Shown here: piece after piece, positions 52,386 through 63,428 of the stretch
Position numbering within the stretch: the first letter of the stretch is position 1
Layout of the letters: every line of letters begins with the position of its first letter
DNA from: Nocardioides hwasunensis
GTDB taxonomy: Bacteria; Actinomycetota; Actinomycetes; Propionibacteriales; Nocardioidaceae
Length of the DNA: 64,000 nt
Direction: 5' to 3'
Assembly (NCBI RefSeq): GCF_014779665.1
Contig: NZ_JACXYY010000004.1
Span: 62,001-126,000 of the forward strand
Notes under the pieces: generated by a model
What the model was told of the DNA's origin: nothing
Seen by the model: the letters and a program-made list of their open reading frames with translations, nothing else
Databases searched by the model: none
Program-made: the position numbers and the translations under genes

Positions 52386-53073
52386 AAGGACAGGCTACTC
52401 CGAGCGCTGAGGCGGCCCCAGAAGATCGGGTCGGCGCTGGTGTCGATGCGGAAGAGCGATGCCTGAACGCCAATGGTTGCTGCCTGCGCTTGTAGTCGTG
52501 AAACAAGAGCAGCATGAGCACGCGCGTCAACGACCAGGAGTGTCGGGAACCACGTGAGCTCGCGATGGGGCAACCGCCTCTTGGACAAGAACGGAACAGG
52601 CCTTGCAAGCGCCACGTAGCCGCGCCGGCTCGAACGGGACGCTCCACAAAACCTTCCACGAGGTAGCTGTGAGACCACAGGCGGTGACGCTGGTTCCCGG
52701 CGCCTTCGCGTGTGTCTCCCCGATGCGTCGTGCTGCGGACCAGCTCGAAGTGCGAGTAAAGGGGCCTGTGACGAAGAAGGCGGTTGCCGGTGCGGCGGCC
52801 GCTACGCGCGGGCCGTCATCGCGGTGCGAAGCAGCGCATCCATCACGGAACTCTCGACTGCTGTTGCCGACCGACCTGGGGGCGTCGTCGACGACTACGA
52901 TCTTGTCACCCGACAAGGGATCTCCTTTCCGTTGGTCGACTTCAAGAGTCAGGCAGGTTCGGGTCAAAATCGTGAAGTGGGCTATGACGATCGCGTGGGA
53001 GCGTGCGGAGGACTCGCGTATCCGACCCTCTCCGACGACGCCGATGTCCTCGACGCTCGGTCAGGGGTCTAGC
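52386..53073. other. Poorly coding, lower-GC accessory stretch with possible gene remnants
   Basis: 688 bp without a convincing complete gene. On the minus strand a frame ending at 52376 contains TWFPTLLVVDARAHAALVSR and QASLFRIDTSADPIFWGRL. This recalls the end of replication-relaxation proteins but has no proper start. On the plus strand a frame ending at 53072 from about 52818 has uneven, AT-richer codons (ASITELSTAVADRPGGVVDD). Both may be decayed fragments; neither is called as a gene. Confidence 0.4.
52392..52397 (-). promoter_or_regulatory. -10 element (TAGCCT) of leaderless toxin-antitoxin promoter
   Basis: On the minus strand TAGCCT ends six bases before the GTG of the antitoxin at 52385. 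Confidence 0.5.
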
Positions 53074-55967
<2,894 letters not shown>

Positions 55968-55971
<4 letters not shown>

Positions 55972-57410
55972 GGCCGGGATCTCCGTATCGGTCGAGGGCT
56001 AGGCATAAAGCAGGCGAGCACCGCTGCAACGAGGACAGCGCCGGCCAGGACGAGGAATGCGGTCGTGTAGCCCTGCTCGGCAGGTACGCCGCTCGCGGTG
56101 CCGTAGCCGCTGAGGATCGACGCGGTCAGCGCCGTGCCGCAGGCGCCGCCCAGGGTGCGGAAGTTGGTGTTGGTGCCCGCGGCCACGCCGGTGTGCTCCT
56201 GCGGCACCGCGGCGACGATCGCGCTCGCCACGCAGGCGAAGACGAGCCCGGTGCCCAGGCCACCCAGACCGGTCCAGACGTACATCAGGGCTGGGACGTC
56301 GTGGACGAGCGCGACGAGCAGCAAGGACACGGTCGCGGTCGTGCAACCGATCGCGACGAGGTTGCGGGAGCCGACGACGGCAGCCGCCCGCGCCGCGTAC
56401 ACACCGCAGACGAGCGTCGCCGCCGCGGCCGGCAGCATCATGTGGCCAGCCTCGGTGACGTTGGACCCAAACCCGTAGCCGGAGTCGGTGGCGGTCTGGG
56501 TGAACTGCGGGATGAACCCGTGGGAGCCGTAGAGAGCCATCCCGGTCAGGAACGCGACGACGTTGGCGGTCCACACGGCCCGCAGCGTCATCAGGCGCAG
56601 GTCGATGAGCGGGATCGTGAGGTGCAGCTCGAGGAAGACCCAGCCGATAAGCACGACGACGCCAACCCCGACGAGCGCGATCACGTAGGGCGAGCCCCAG
56701 CCGTGGGAGGGGGCACCGCTGATGCCGATCAGCAAGGCGCTCAGCCAGACGGCGAGCAGTAGCGCCGGCACGAGCGGGATGCGTTGCCGCGTCCGGACCG
56801 GGGACTCCGGGACCAGCCTGAGCACGGCGACCACCGCCCCCACCGCGACGATCGCCGGCAGCAGGAACAGCCAGTGTATGCCGAAGTGCTCGACGACCGG
56901 GCCCGAAATGACGATGCCGAGGCCGAAGCCTCCGGCGAGGAGGCCGGAGATCAGCCCGATGCCGCTCGCGATGCGGTCATCGGGCAGCTCGTCGCGGATG
57001 ATCCCGAAGGACAGCGGCAAGCTGCCGCCCCCCACGCCCTGGATCACCCGGGCGACGATCATCCACTTCATCGTCGGCGCCAGCGCCGCCATCAGCGATC
57101 CTGCGAGCAGCGCCGCCAGCGCGACGACCAGCACGCGCCGCTTGCCGTACGAGTCTCCTAGCCGGCCCAGCACGGGGGTAGCGACCGCGGAGGTCAGCAG
57201 GAACCCTGTCAGCAGCCAGGCAGTAGTGGGCTGGTCTGCACCGTACTCACGCTGGATGGTCGGGAGTGTCGGCACGGTCAGCGACTGCAGCAGCGAGAAC
57301 GGCGTCACACTCGCGGCGAGCACCGTGAGCGTGACCGCGGGCGAACGACGCAGGGGCGGCGCGGGAGCCGGCCAACCCACCGTCGCGGGCTGGCCGCGCC
57401 CCACGCTCAC
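55968..57410 (-). CDS. MFS transporter, DHA2 (EmrB/QacA) type
   Basis: 480 residues with about fourteen membrane segments. Signatures: [20 protein letters not shown], then [20 protein letters not shown] (motif A) and [20 protein letters not shown] (motif C region), and the extra pair of helices around [19 protein letters not shown]. It probably exports or imports a compound linked to the catabolic cluster. The GTG start overlaps the stop of the truncated FMN oxidase gene by four bases. Confidence 0.87.
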
Positions 57411-57862
57411 CGCGACGCCGCCGCATCGACGTCCTCGATCGAGGTGGTGCCCATGGTCGACAGCGAGAACGGGATGCCCGCGGCGGCTGCAGCCGTGGCC
57501 CCGGCGATCTCACCCTCGGCCTGCATCATCCGGGTGAAGCCGGTCGGCGCGATCCCGAACGGCAGCGCCACCCGCTTGCCCAGCACCTCGCGCGAGGTGT
57601 CGACCTGCGAGACGTCGCGCAGGATCGAGGGATGGACCTCCACGTTGGCGAATGCCTCGCGCACTCGGGTCAGCGACACCTCGCCGTCCGCCGCACCGTC
57701 GGTGTAGTCGAACGCCGGCTTGGGCGTACGACGCTTCGCGACCCGACGCAGATCATCAATTGGCGGCGCCTTTTCCAGACGCCGCGCCTTGCGCGAGAGT
57801 TCCGGCCTCTTGAACCTCAGCAGGGGCGCCACCTCGCGACGCGACGGCAGGTGACGCTTCAC
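57407..57862 (-). pseudogene. Truncated FMN-dependent alpha-hydroxy-acid dehydrogenase
   Basis: 151 codons only, against about 380-420 in full members. The preserved part is the N-terminal third: [60 protein letters not shown] and [16 protein letters not shown]. The frame then stops after a few residues. The rest of the barrel, with the catalytic His and most FMN contacts, is absent and is not found in the following sequence. The GTG start overlaps the SDR stop, and its TGA overlaps the MFS start. The product is probably inactive, but the frame may be kept for translational coupling. Confidence 0.75.
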
Positions 57863-58602
57863 GCGACGTAGCCTGCCGTGCCGCTGCGTGCCATCACGAT
57901 CCGCGGGATCGATGCCGTAACGCCGAGCCCGACGAGCATCCGGACCACGGCCACCACGTCGTCGACGGTGATCATCGACTCCGGAGCGATCGTGTCGGCG
58001 GTCCATGCGGACATGTCCGTGTCGACGAAGCCCGGGGCGATCGCCGTCCCCATCACCCCGCCGGCCGACTCCTCGGCGTTGAGGGTCTCCAGCATCGAGA
58101 TCAGGGCGGCCTTGCTCGCGCCGTAGACCGTCAGTCCCGGCTCGGCGAAGACGCCCGTGATGGAGGCGACGCCGATGACCCGAGCGCCGCGATGTGGGTC
58201 GGCGGCCGCACCGGCGCGCAGCAGGTCGAGAGAGTCACGCACCAGCAGCAGGTTGGTGCGCAGGTTGACGTCGAAGGTCTTGTCGAGGCGCCGTTCAGTG
58301 AGGGCGTCGAGCGGTTCAGCCGTGCCCACCCCGCCGCAGAGGACGAGCGCGTGGAGAGCGTCGTACGCTGCCGTATGGGATGCCACCAGCGCGGCGGCGG
58401 CCTCGGGGGCAGCGAGGTCGGCGGCGCAGACGGTAACGCTAGGGGCACCCGCGGCCTCAAGCTCCGTCGCCAGCGCGGTGAGGGCCGCCTCGGAGCGCGC
58501 GCTGACAGTGAGCGCGTAGCCCTGGCGCGCGAGCTCCAGCGCGATGCCCCGCCCGATGCCGCGCGAGGCGCCGGTAACGAGCGCGGTGCGCGGGGCGCTC
58601 AC
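57859..58602 (-). CDS. Short-chain dehydrogenase/reductase
   Basis: 247 residues. Classical [23 protein letters not shown] (TGxxxGxG), [11 protein letters not shown] (the NNAG-equivalent), the catalytic Ser in [11 protein letters not shown], and the YGASK motif (Tyr and Lys) in [13 protein letters not shown]. Arg-rich cofactor strand ARSEAAL favours NADP(H). With the kinase and acyl-CoA dehydrogenase upstream it resembles LvaD, which interconverts 4-oxo- and 4-hydroxyacyl-CoA. It is joined to both neighbours by four-base overlaps. Confidence 0.87.
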   Translation of the reverse strand: MSAPRTALVTGASRGIGRGIALELARQGYALTVSARSEAALTALATELEAAGAPSVTVCAADLAAPEAAAALVASHTAAYDALHALVLCGGVGTAEPLDALTERRLDKTFDVNLRTNLLLVRDSLDLLRAGAAADPHRGARVIGVASITGVFAEPGLTVYGASKAALISMLETLNAEESAGGVMGTAIAPGFVDTDMSAWTADTIAPESMITVDDVVAVVRMLVGLGVTASIPRIVMARSGTAGYVA

Positions 58603-59648
58603 GCGACGCCGCCGGCGAGCGCACCGCGGGCGAGCTCGAGGTACGGCGCGACCGTCTGCCCGGCCGTGTCGAAACCGGGGCCGGTGGCGCCGCCGACCGA
58701 CGCCCGGTAGGCGATGCCGGCAGCGATGACGCCGATCTTGAAGTAGGCGAGGCCGAGGTGGAGGTCCCAGTGGTCGAGCCGCCGTCCTGACGCCGCCTCA
58801 TAGCGGGCAGCGAGGTCGCCGACGCCCGGGAGCCGAGGGCTCGTCCAGGCGGCCTCGGAGCCGACGATCAGGTCGAACACCGGCGCGCGGTAGGCGCACA
58901 TCAGCGCCACGTCGGCGACTGGGTCGCCGATGGTTGAGAGCTCCCAGTCGACGACGGCGGCGATCTGCGGGCCGTCGTCGAGCCGGACGAGGGTGTTGTC
59001 GACGCGGAAGTCACCGTGCACGATGCTGGTCGCGGGCTGGGTGGGTCGTGCGGCCTGGAGCCGTCGTACGACCTCGCCCGCGAGCGCCGAAAGCTCAGGA
59101 GCCCCGACGTGGTCCCACTGCCCGGCCCAGCGGCGGGCCTGCCGCTCGAAGTAGGCGTTCGGGCGCCCGAAGCGCTCCAGGCCGACGGCGACGTGGTCGA
59201 CGGCGTGCAGCGCGGCCAGCGTGCCGACCAGCTCGTCGGCGAGCGCGCCGACTGTCGCGGCAGCCAGGGCGTCTAGGTCGGTGCGGGTGCGCAGCGTCTC
59301 GCCGTCCACGAACTCGACCACCGAGAACGGCAGCCCCATCGCGGTGTCGTCGCCGCAGAGCACCACCGGGCGGGCGACGCCGACGCCAGTGCCGAGGAGC
59401 GCGGCGGTGACCCGGAACTCACGCGCTACGTCGTGCGCCGACGGGGTACGACCGACGCGTGGCGGCGTGCGCAGCACCCAGGCGGTGGTGCCGTCGGTGA
59501 TCCGGTAGGTGAGGTTGGAGCGGCCGCCCGCGAGGAGCTCCGCGCGAAGGTCGCCGCACACCGCGGCGCCAACCCCAGCCATCGCCCCGGCGACGACCTC
59601 GAGGTCCGTGTCGCTCAGCGACAGGTCGGTGGTGAGCGGGACGGTCAT
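58599..59648 (-). CDS. APH-like phosphotransferase (ACAD10/11 kinase-domain type, LvaA-like)
   Basis: 349 residues of the aminoglycoside-phosphotransferase fold. ELLAGGRSNLTYRITDG is the nucleotide loop, PFSVVEFVDGETL the hinge, and TSIVHGDFRVDNTLV the catalytic HGDxxxxN. VVDWELSTIGDPVADVALM provides the metal-binding Asp. In ACAD10/11 and in LvaA this fold phosphorylates the 4-hydroxyl of hydroxyacyl-CoAs before dehydration by the paired acyl-CoA dehydrogenase. The same pairing here supports that reaction over drug resistance. The ATG overlaps the dehydrogenase stop by four bases. Confidence 0.82.
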   Translation of the reverse strand: MTVPLTTDLSLSDTDLEVVAGAMAGVGAAVCGDLRAELLAGGRSNLTYRITDGTTAWVLRTPPRVGRTPSAHDVAREFRVTAALLGTGVGVARPVVLCGDDTAMGLPFSVVEFVDGETLRTRTDLDALAAATVGALADELVGTLAALHAVDHVAVGLERFGRPNAYFERQARRWAGQWDHVGAPELSALAGEVVRRLQAARPTQPATSIVHGDFRVDNTLVRLDDGPQIAAVVDWELSTIGDPVADVALMCAYRAPVFDLIVGSEAAWTSPRLPGVGDLAARYEAASGRRLDHWDLHLGLAYFKIGVIAAGIAYRASVGGATGPGFDTAGQTVAPYLELARGALAGGVA

Positions 59649-60838
59649 CGCTCGCGCCCCGCCCCGGCGAGATCGCGCACGGCCCGGCGGGCGAGCGCCC
59701 ACCGGTGGACCTCCGAGGGGCCGTCGTAGATGCGGAACGGGCGCAGCTCGCGCGCGATTTTCATGACCGGCAGGTCGGCGGTCACGCCGAGGCCGCCGCA
59801 CAGCTGCGTTGCCCGGTCGACGACCCGGTCGAGCGCCTCGGCCGCGAATGTCTTGGCGATCGACGTCGCCTTGGACGCGCGCTGGCCGGCGTCGAGCTGG
59901 GCACAGGCGTCCATCAGCAGCGCGCGGGTGGCGGCGAGGTCGATCTCATTGTCGGCGATCAGCTGCTGCGCCATGCCCAGGTCGGCCAGCCGCTGGCCCA
60001 TCGCCATCCGGTCGGCGGCGTAGCGCACCGCCACCTCGTGGGCACGCCGCGCTGCCCCGGACCAGCGCATCACGTGGGTCATCCGCGCCGGGCCGAGGCG
60101 CACCTGCGCATACGCGAAGCCGAGGTCGACCTCGCCGAGCACGTCGTCGTCGGGGACCAGCAGGTCGTCGAAGCGGAGCTCGCAGTGGCCGCCGATCATC
60201 GACCGGTCCGAGGTGCGCAGGTGCCGCACGAGCGTGATGCCCGGTGCGTCAGCGGGCGCCAGGAACATCGTCGCCCCGCGCGCCTCGCCGGGCTCGCCGC
60301 TCGTGCGGGCCATCACGATGTAGAAGGCGGCACCGTCGGCGCCGGTGATGAAGTGCTTGTGTCCGGTGACCCTCCAGCCGCCGTCGACGCGCTCGGCGCG
60401 GGTGCGCAGCGCGGCCGGGTCGGAGCCGGCGCCCGGCGCGGGCTCAGTCATGGCGAAGGCCGAGCGCCCCTCGCCGCGCGCCAGCGGGCCGAGGTAGCGC
60501 TCGCGCTGGATGGACGTCGCCACCTGGTCGAGGAGGTGGAGGTTGCCCTCGTCGGGGGCGTTGAGGTTCATCGCCATCGGCCCGAAGAGCGAGTAGCCGG
60601 CCGCCTCGAAGACCGGCGCGCGCCGGGTCATGTCGAGGCCGAGCCCACCGAACTCCATCGGTCCGTGAGGCGTCAGCAAGCCGCGGCTGCGCGCCTCTGT
60701 CTGAAGCCGCACCCGCAGGTCGTCGCCGCCCGCGGCGGTCACGTCTCCGTCGTACTCGTCGTCGACGGGGAGTACCGCCTCCTCGATGAACGCGGACGTC
60801 CTCGCCACGATGTCCTGCACGTCGGGGTTCGCCTGCAT
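59645..60838 (-). CDS. Acyl-CoA dehydrogenase (ACAD10/11-like, LvaC-like)
   Basis: 397 residues from the ATG at 60838, which has an AAGGAG ribosome binding site. FAMTEPAPGAGSDPAALRTR and WRVTGHKHFITGADGAAFYI are the FAD-binding loops. LRPFRIYDGPSEVHRWALAR is the C-terminal ending. ACAD10/11-type enzymes share a close variant (DGPDEVH) of the last motif. With the kinase gene immediately downstream it probably turns a 4-phosphoacyl-CoA into an enoyl or 3-hydroxy product; ordinary acyl-CoA oxidation is the alternative. First gene of a run of overlapping genes down to the MFS and dehydrogenase. Confidence 0.87.
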   Translation of the reverse strand: MQANPDVQDIVARTSAFIEEAVLPVDDEYDGDVTAAGGDDLRVRLQTEARSRGLLTPHGPMEFGGLGLDMTRRAPVFEAAGYSLFGPMAMNLNAPDEGNLHLLDQVATSIQRERYLGPLARGEGRSAFAMTEPAPGAGSDPAALRTRAERVDGGWRVTGHKHFITGADGAAFYIVMARTSGEPGEARGATMFLAPADAPGITLVRHLRTSDRSMIGGHCELRFDDLLVPDDDVLGEVDLGFAYAQVRLGPARMTHVMRWSGAARRAHEVAVRYAADRMAMGQRLADLGMAQQLIADNEIDLAATRALLMDACAQLDAGQRASKATSIAKTFAAEALDRVVDRATQLCGGLGVTADLPVMKIARELRPFRIYDGPSEVHRWALARRAVRDLAGAGRER

Positions 60839-60937
60839 GGTGCTCCTTGTGGGTGTGGTGGTGCGTGGTGCGCAGACGGCGCGATCCCGCACCGCCGCGC
60901 GGGGCGATGGCGAGGCCGGGTCGGCGTCAGGCGGAGG

Positions 60938-62170
60938 TCAGGCGGTTGTGGTGGCGAGTACGGCATCGCGCAGCGGCACCGACGGGTCGCCCGCCAGTGC
61001 GACGTCGACGGCACTGCCCTGGGTGATAAGTCGGCGGGACAGGACGTGGTCGCCCGGCTTGCTGACGCTCTCCGCCCAGACCAGTCGGTCGTCGCGGACG
61101 TAGAGGATCGAGAACGCGCCCGACGCGGGGTCGCCGCGCACGACGCGATGGTCGTAGGCCTGCGGGAGGCCGGCCATCTGCAGCTTCAGGTCGTACTGGT
61201 CGGACCAGAACCACGGGGTGGCCGCGTAGGGCGACTCCAGGTCGCCCACGATCGTGCGGGCGGCGACGACCGCCTGGTCGATGGCGTTCTGCACCGAGGT
61301 GACGCACAGCGAGGTGCCGTTGATCTCCCGATGCTGGGCGCAGTCTCCGGCGGCGAGCACGCGGCAGTCGCTGGTGCGGGCGAAGCCGTCGACCAGCACG
61401 CCGGTCGCGACGTCGAGGCCGAGCCCGGTCGCAAGCTCGGTGCGAGGGCTCGCGCCGATGCCCACGATCACGAGGTCGGCCGCGACCACCTCGCCGTCAC
61501 TGAGGCGTACGCCGGTGGCGCGGGTGCCGTCGTGGACGACCTCTACGACCGAGGTCCCGAGCCTGACATCGACGCCGCGGGCACGGTGCTGCGCCAGGAA
61601 GGTGGCCGCGATCGCGGGCGAGACCGCGCGTCCCATGAGGCCGGCGGTCGCTTCTACGATGGTGACCGACCGGCCGAGCCCGGCCGCGGTAGCGGCCAAC
61701 TCGAGGCCGATGAAGCCGCCTCCGAGAACAACCACGTCGTGTGCCTCCTTGAGACCGGCGGCGATCGCCTCGGCGTCGTCGAGGCCACGCAGATCGTGCA
61801 CGCCCGCGACGTCGGTGCCTCGGACGCCGAGGGTGCGCGGAGCGGCGCCAACGGCGAGCACGAGGTGGTCGAAGGCGAGCTCGCGACCCGACGCAGTGAC
61901 GGCGCGCTGTGTGGACCGGTCGATGCCGGTGACCCGCTCGCCGGTGACGAGGTCGATGTCGTGGTCGTCGAAGAACGAGCCGACCCGCAGCGACAGCTGC
62001 TCGGACGTGGTCTGGCCGGTGATGAACCCCTTCGAAAGCGGCGGGCGCTGGTAGGGCAAGTGGGGTTCGTCGCCGACAAGCGCGATAGGCTCCTGGTAGC
62101 CGAGCTCGCGGAGGCTGACGGCAGCCTGGAGGCCGGCCTGGCAGGCGCCCACGATGACGACGCCGCTCAC
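60938..62170 (-). CDS. Ferredoxin reductase (putidaredoxin/rhodocoxin reductase type)
   Basis: 410 residues. Two Rossmann motifs: VVIVGACQAGLQAAVSLREL for FAD and DVVVLGGGFIGLELAATAAG for NAD(P)H. HLPYQRPPLSKGFITG is the class signature. The second FAD-binding motif is DCRVLAAGDCAQH, and the C-terminal domain contains PWFWSDQYDLKLQMAGLP. It reduces the ferredoxin encoded just upstream, with which it overlaps by four bases. The terminal acceptor, a P450 or another oxygenase, is not next to it in this window. Confidence 0.92.
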   Translation of the reverse strand: MSGVVIVGACQAGLQAAVSLRELGYQEPIALVGDEPHLPYQRPPLSKGFITGQTTSEQLSLRVGSFFDDHDIDLVTGERVTGIDRSTQRAVTASGRELAFDHLVLAVGAAPRTLGVRGTDVAGVHDLRGLDDAEAIAAGLKEAHDVVVLGGGFIGLELAATAAGLGRSVTIVEATAGLMGRAVSPAIAATFLAQHRARGVDVRLGTSVVEVVHDGTRATGVRLSDGEVVAADLVIVGIGASPRTELATGLGLDVATGVLVDGFARTSDCRVLAAGDCAQHREINGTSLCVTSVQNAIDQAVVAARTIVGDLESPYAATPWFWSDQYDLKLQMAGLPQAYDHRVVRGDPASGAFSILYVRDDRLVWAESVSKPGDHVLSRRLITQGSAVDVALAGDPSVPLRDAVLATTTA

Positions 62171-62490
62171 ATCTGGCTCTCGGGGATCTCGACCCTGACG
62201 CCGTCGACGTGGTCACCCATCACGAGCTGGCATGACAGCCGGGAGTTGCACAGGCGCTCGCACGCGGTCGTGTCGAGAAGCTCGTCCTCGAACTGTCCGA
62301 CGGGGTCGAAGCGGTCGGCGAGCTCCTGCTCGACGTAGACGTGGCAGGTCGCGCAAGAGCAGGAGCCGCCGCAGTCGGCGACGATCCCCTCGATGCCGTG
62401 CTGCTGGGCAGCCGACATGATCGAGGTGCCTGCGTCGACGGCGACCGTCTCTTCGGAGCCGTCCGATGAGACGAAGACGATCTTGGGCAC
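62167..62490 (-). CDS. [2Fe-2S] ferredoxin (putidaredoxin/rhodocoxin type)
   Basis: 107 residues from the GTG at 62490, with AGGAGG five bases upstream. The cluster cysteines are in ADCGGSCSCATCHVYV and, further on, in CNSRLSCQLVMG. The beta-grasp start PKIVFVSSDGSEETVAVDAG and acidic C-terminus (VRVEIPESQM) fit adrenodoxin-like ferredoxins that feed P450s. It is the first gene behind a promoter with a TetR-type operator and is coupled to the reductase gene. Confidence 0.92.
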   Translation of the reverse strand: MPKIVFVSSDGSEETVAVDAGTSIMSAAQQHGIEGIVADCGGSCSCATCHVYVEQELADRFDPVGQFEDELLDTTACERLCNSRLSCQLVMGDHVDGVRVEIPESQM

Positions 62491-62503
62491 AAGGGCCTCC
62501 TGG

Positions 62504-62523
62504 GTGAACGAACGAACGTTCAC
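62504..62523. promoter_or_regulatory. TetR-type operator in front of the ferredoxin gene
   Basis: GTGAACG-AACGAA-CGTTCAC is a 7-bp perfect inverted repeat with six-base spacer, the classic shape of TetR/AcrR sites. It covers the predicted transcription start and lies 13 bp before the ferredoxin start codon, so bound regulator would block initiation. Confidence 0.72.
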
Positions 62524-62525
62524 CA

Positions 62526-62554
62526 ACACTAGAAAGACGACCTCCCGAAGTCAA
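62526..62554 (-). promoter_or_regulatory. Vegetative-type promoter of the ferredoxin-reductase genes
   Basis: On the minus strand TTGACT (62554-62549), spacer of exactly 17 bases, TAGTGT (62531-62526). It directly precedes the TetR-type palindrome. Confidence 0.72.
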
Positions 62555-62681
62555 GGCCGGATGTGCCGACCGTCACGTGGCTGGCGTGGCCGGCGTCGTC
62601 GCGACACCGACACATGGGGCGTGGCTTGACATGACGCCGGCGCGGCCCCGAGGAGGGGAGGCGTACGACGGCGGGCGGGCG

Positions 62682-63332
62682 TCAGACGGCCGAACTGGCC
62701 GTCGAAGCGGCGATCTGCGTGTGCCCGGGGTCGGGGCAGTTCTCGTCATGGAAGGCGGCGTCGAGGTGGAGCATGTCGAAGGCGAAGCCGACGTAGATGG
62801 CGGCGATGTCGGTGGTGTCGTGGCTGCCCGAGGAGCGGTACCACTGGCTGACTCCGAGGCCCATCGCGATCAGGCTGAGCGTGGCGAACTTGCCCTGCGG
62901 CTGCTTAAAGTAGCTCTGGGCAAAGCCGCGCTCGATGATCGCCTCGAGGGCGTGGGTGTACTGGTCTCGCTGGCCGTGGACGACCTGCATGCGCTCGTCG
63001 GAGAGGTGGCGCCATTGCGTGTTGCCGATGCGAGCCTCACCGCGGTGAGTTGCGTGGTATGTCACGTGGGCAGAGACGAAGGCCTCGAGCTGGGCTACCG
63101 GGCATGTGCTGACGCCCTCGGCGCGGGCGGCGTTGACGAGCAGGTCGCCCATGGTGCGCGAGATGATCTTCCACAGCATCTCCTCCTTGGAGGCGGTGTG
63201 GTTGTAGATGTTCGCGGTGCTGACGCCGACCTCGGACGCGAGGTCGCGGATCGAGGTGCCGACGAAACCGTACTTCGCGAAGAGCCGAACGGCCGCTCGT
63301 TCAATGGCGGCTGCTGAGTTCTGCCTTGCCAC
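62682..63332 (-). CDS. TetR/AcrR-family regulator of the catabolic cluster
   Basis: 216 residues from the GTG at 63332, with a GGGAGG ribosome binding site six bases upstream. A longer frame begins at 63383 but is not needed. The HTH is AAVRLFAKYGFVGTSIRDLA with SEVGVSTANIYNHTASKEEM. The C-terminal ligand domain resembles the KstR2/FadR-like TetR_C branch (VHGQRDQYTHALEAIIERG). It lies upstream of the ferredoxin operon and is the obvious candidate to bind the palindrome at 62504-62523. The inducer may be an acyl-CoA. Confidence 0.87.
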   Translation of the reverse strand: MARQNSAAAIERAAVRLFAKYGFVGTSIRDLASEVGVSTANIYNHTASKEEMLWKIISRTMGDLLVNAARAEGVSTCPVAQLEAFVSAHVTYHATHRGEARIGNTQWRHLSDERMQVVHGQRDQYTHALEAIIERGFAQSYFKQPQGKFATLSLIAMGLGVSQWYRSSGSHDTTDIAAIYVGFAFDMLHLDAAFHDENCPDPGHTQIAASTASSAV

Positions 63333-63428
63333 GCCGGACCTCCCGTTGGTGCGGAGCCGTCTGGCCACACAGCCGGCCGGCATCCGCAGACTAACGCAGC
63401 GTCGAGGATTCCTCGCGCCGCAGACCGC

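Noticed and set aside
59705..62338. An 877-codon plus-strand frame opposite the acyl-CoA dehydrogenase and ferredoxin reductase genes
   Set aside because: It crosses two clear genes and an intergenic gap and has no recognisable motif.
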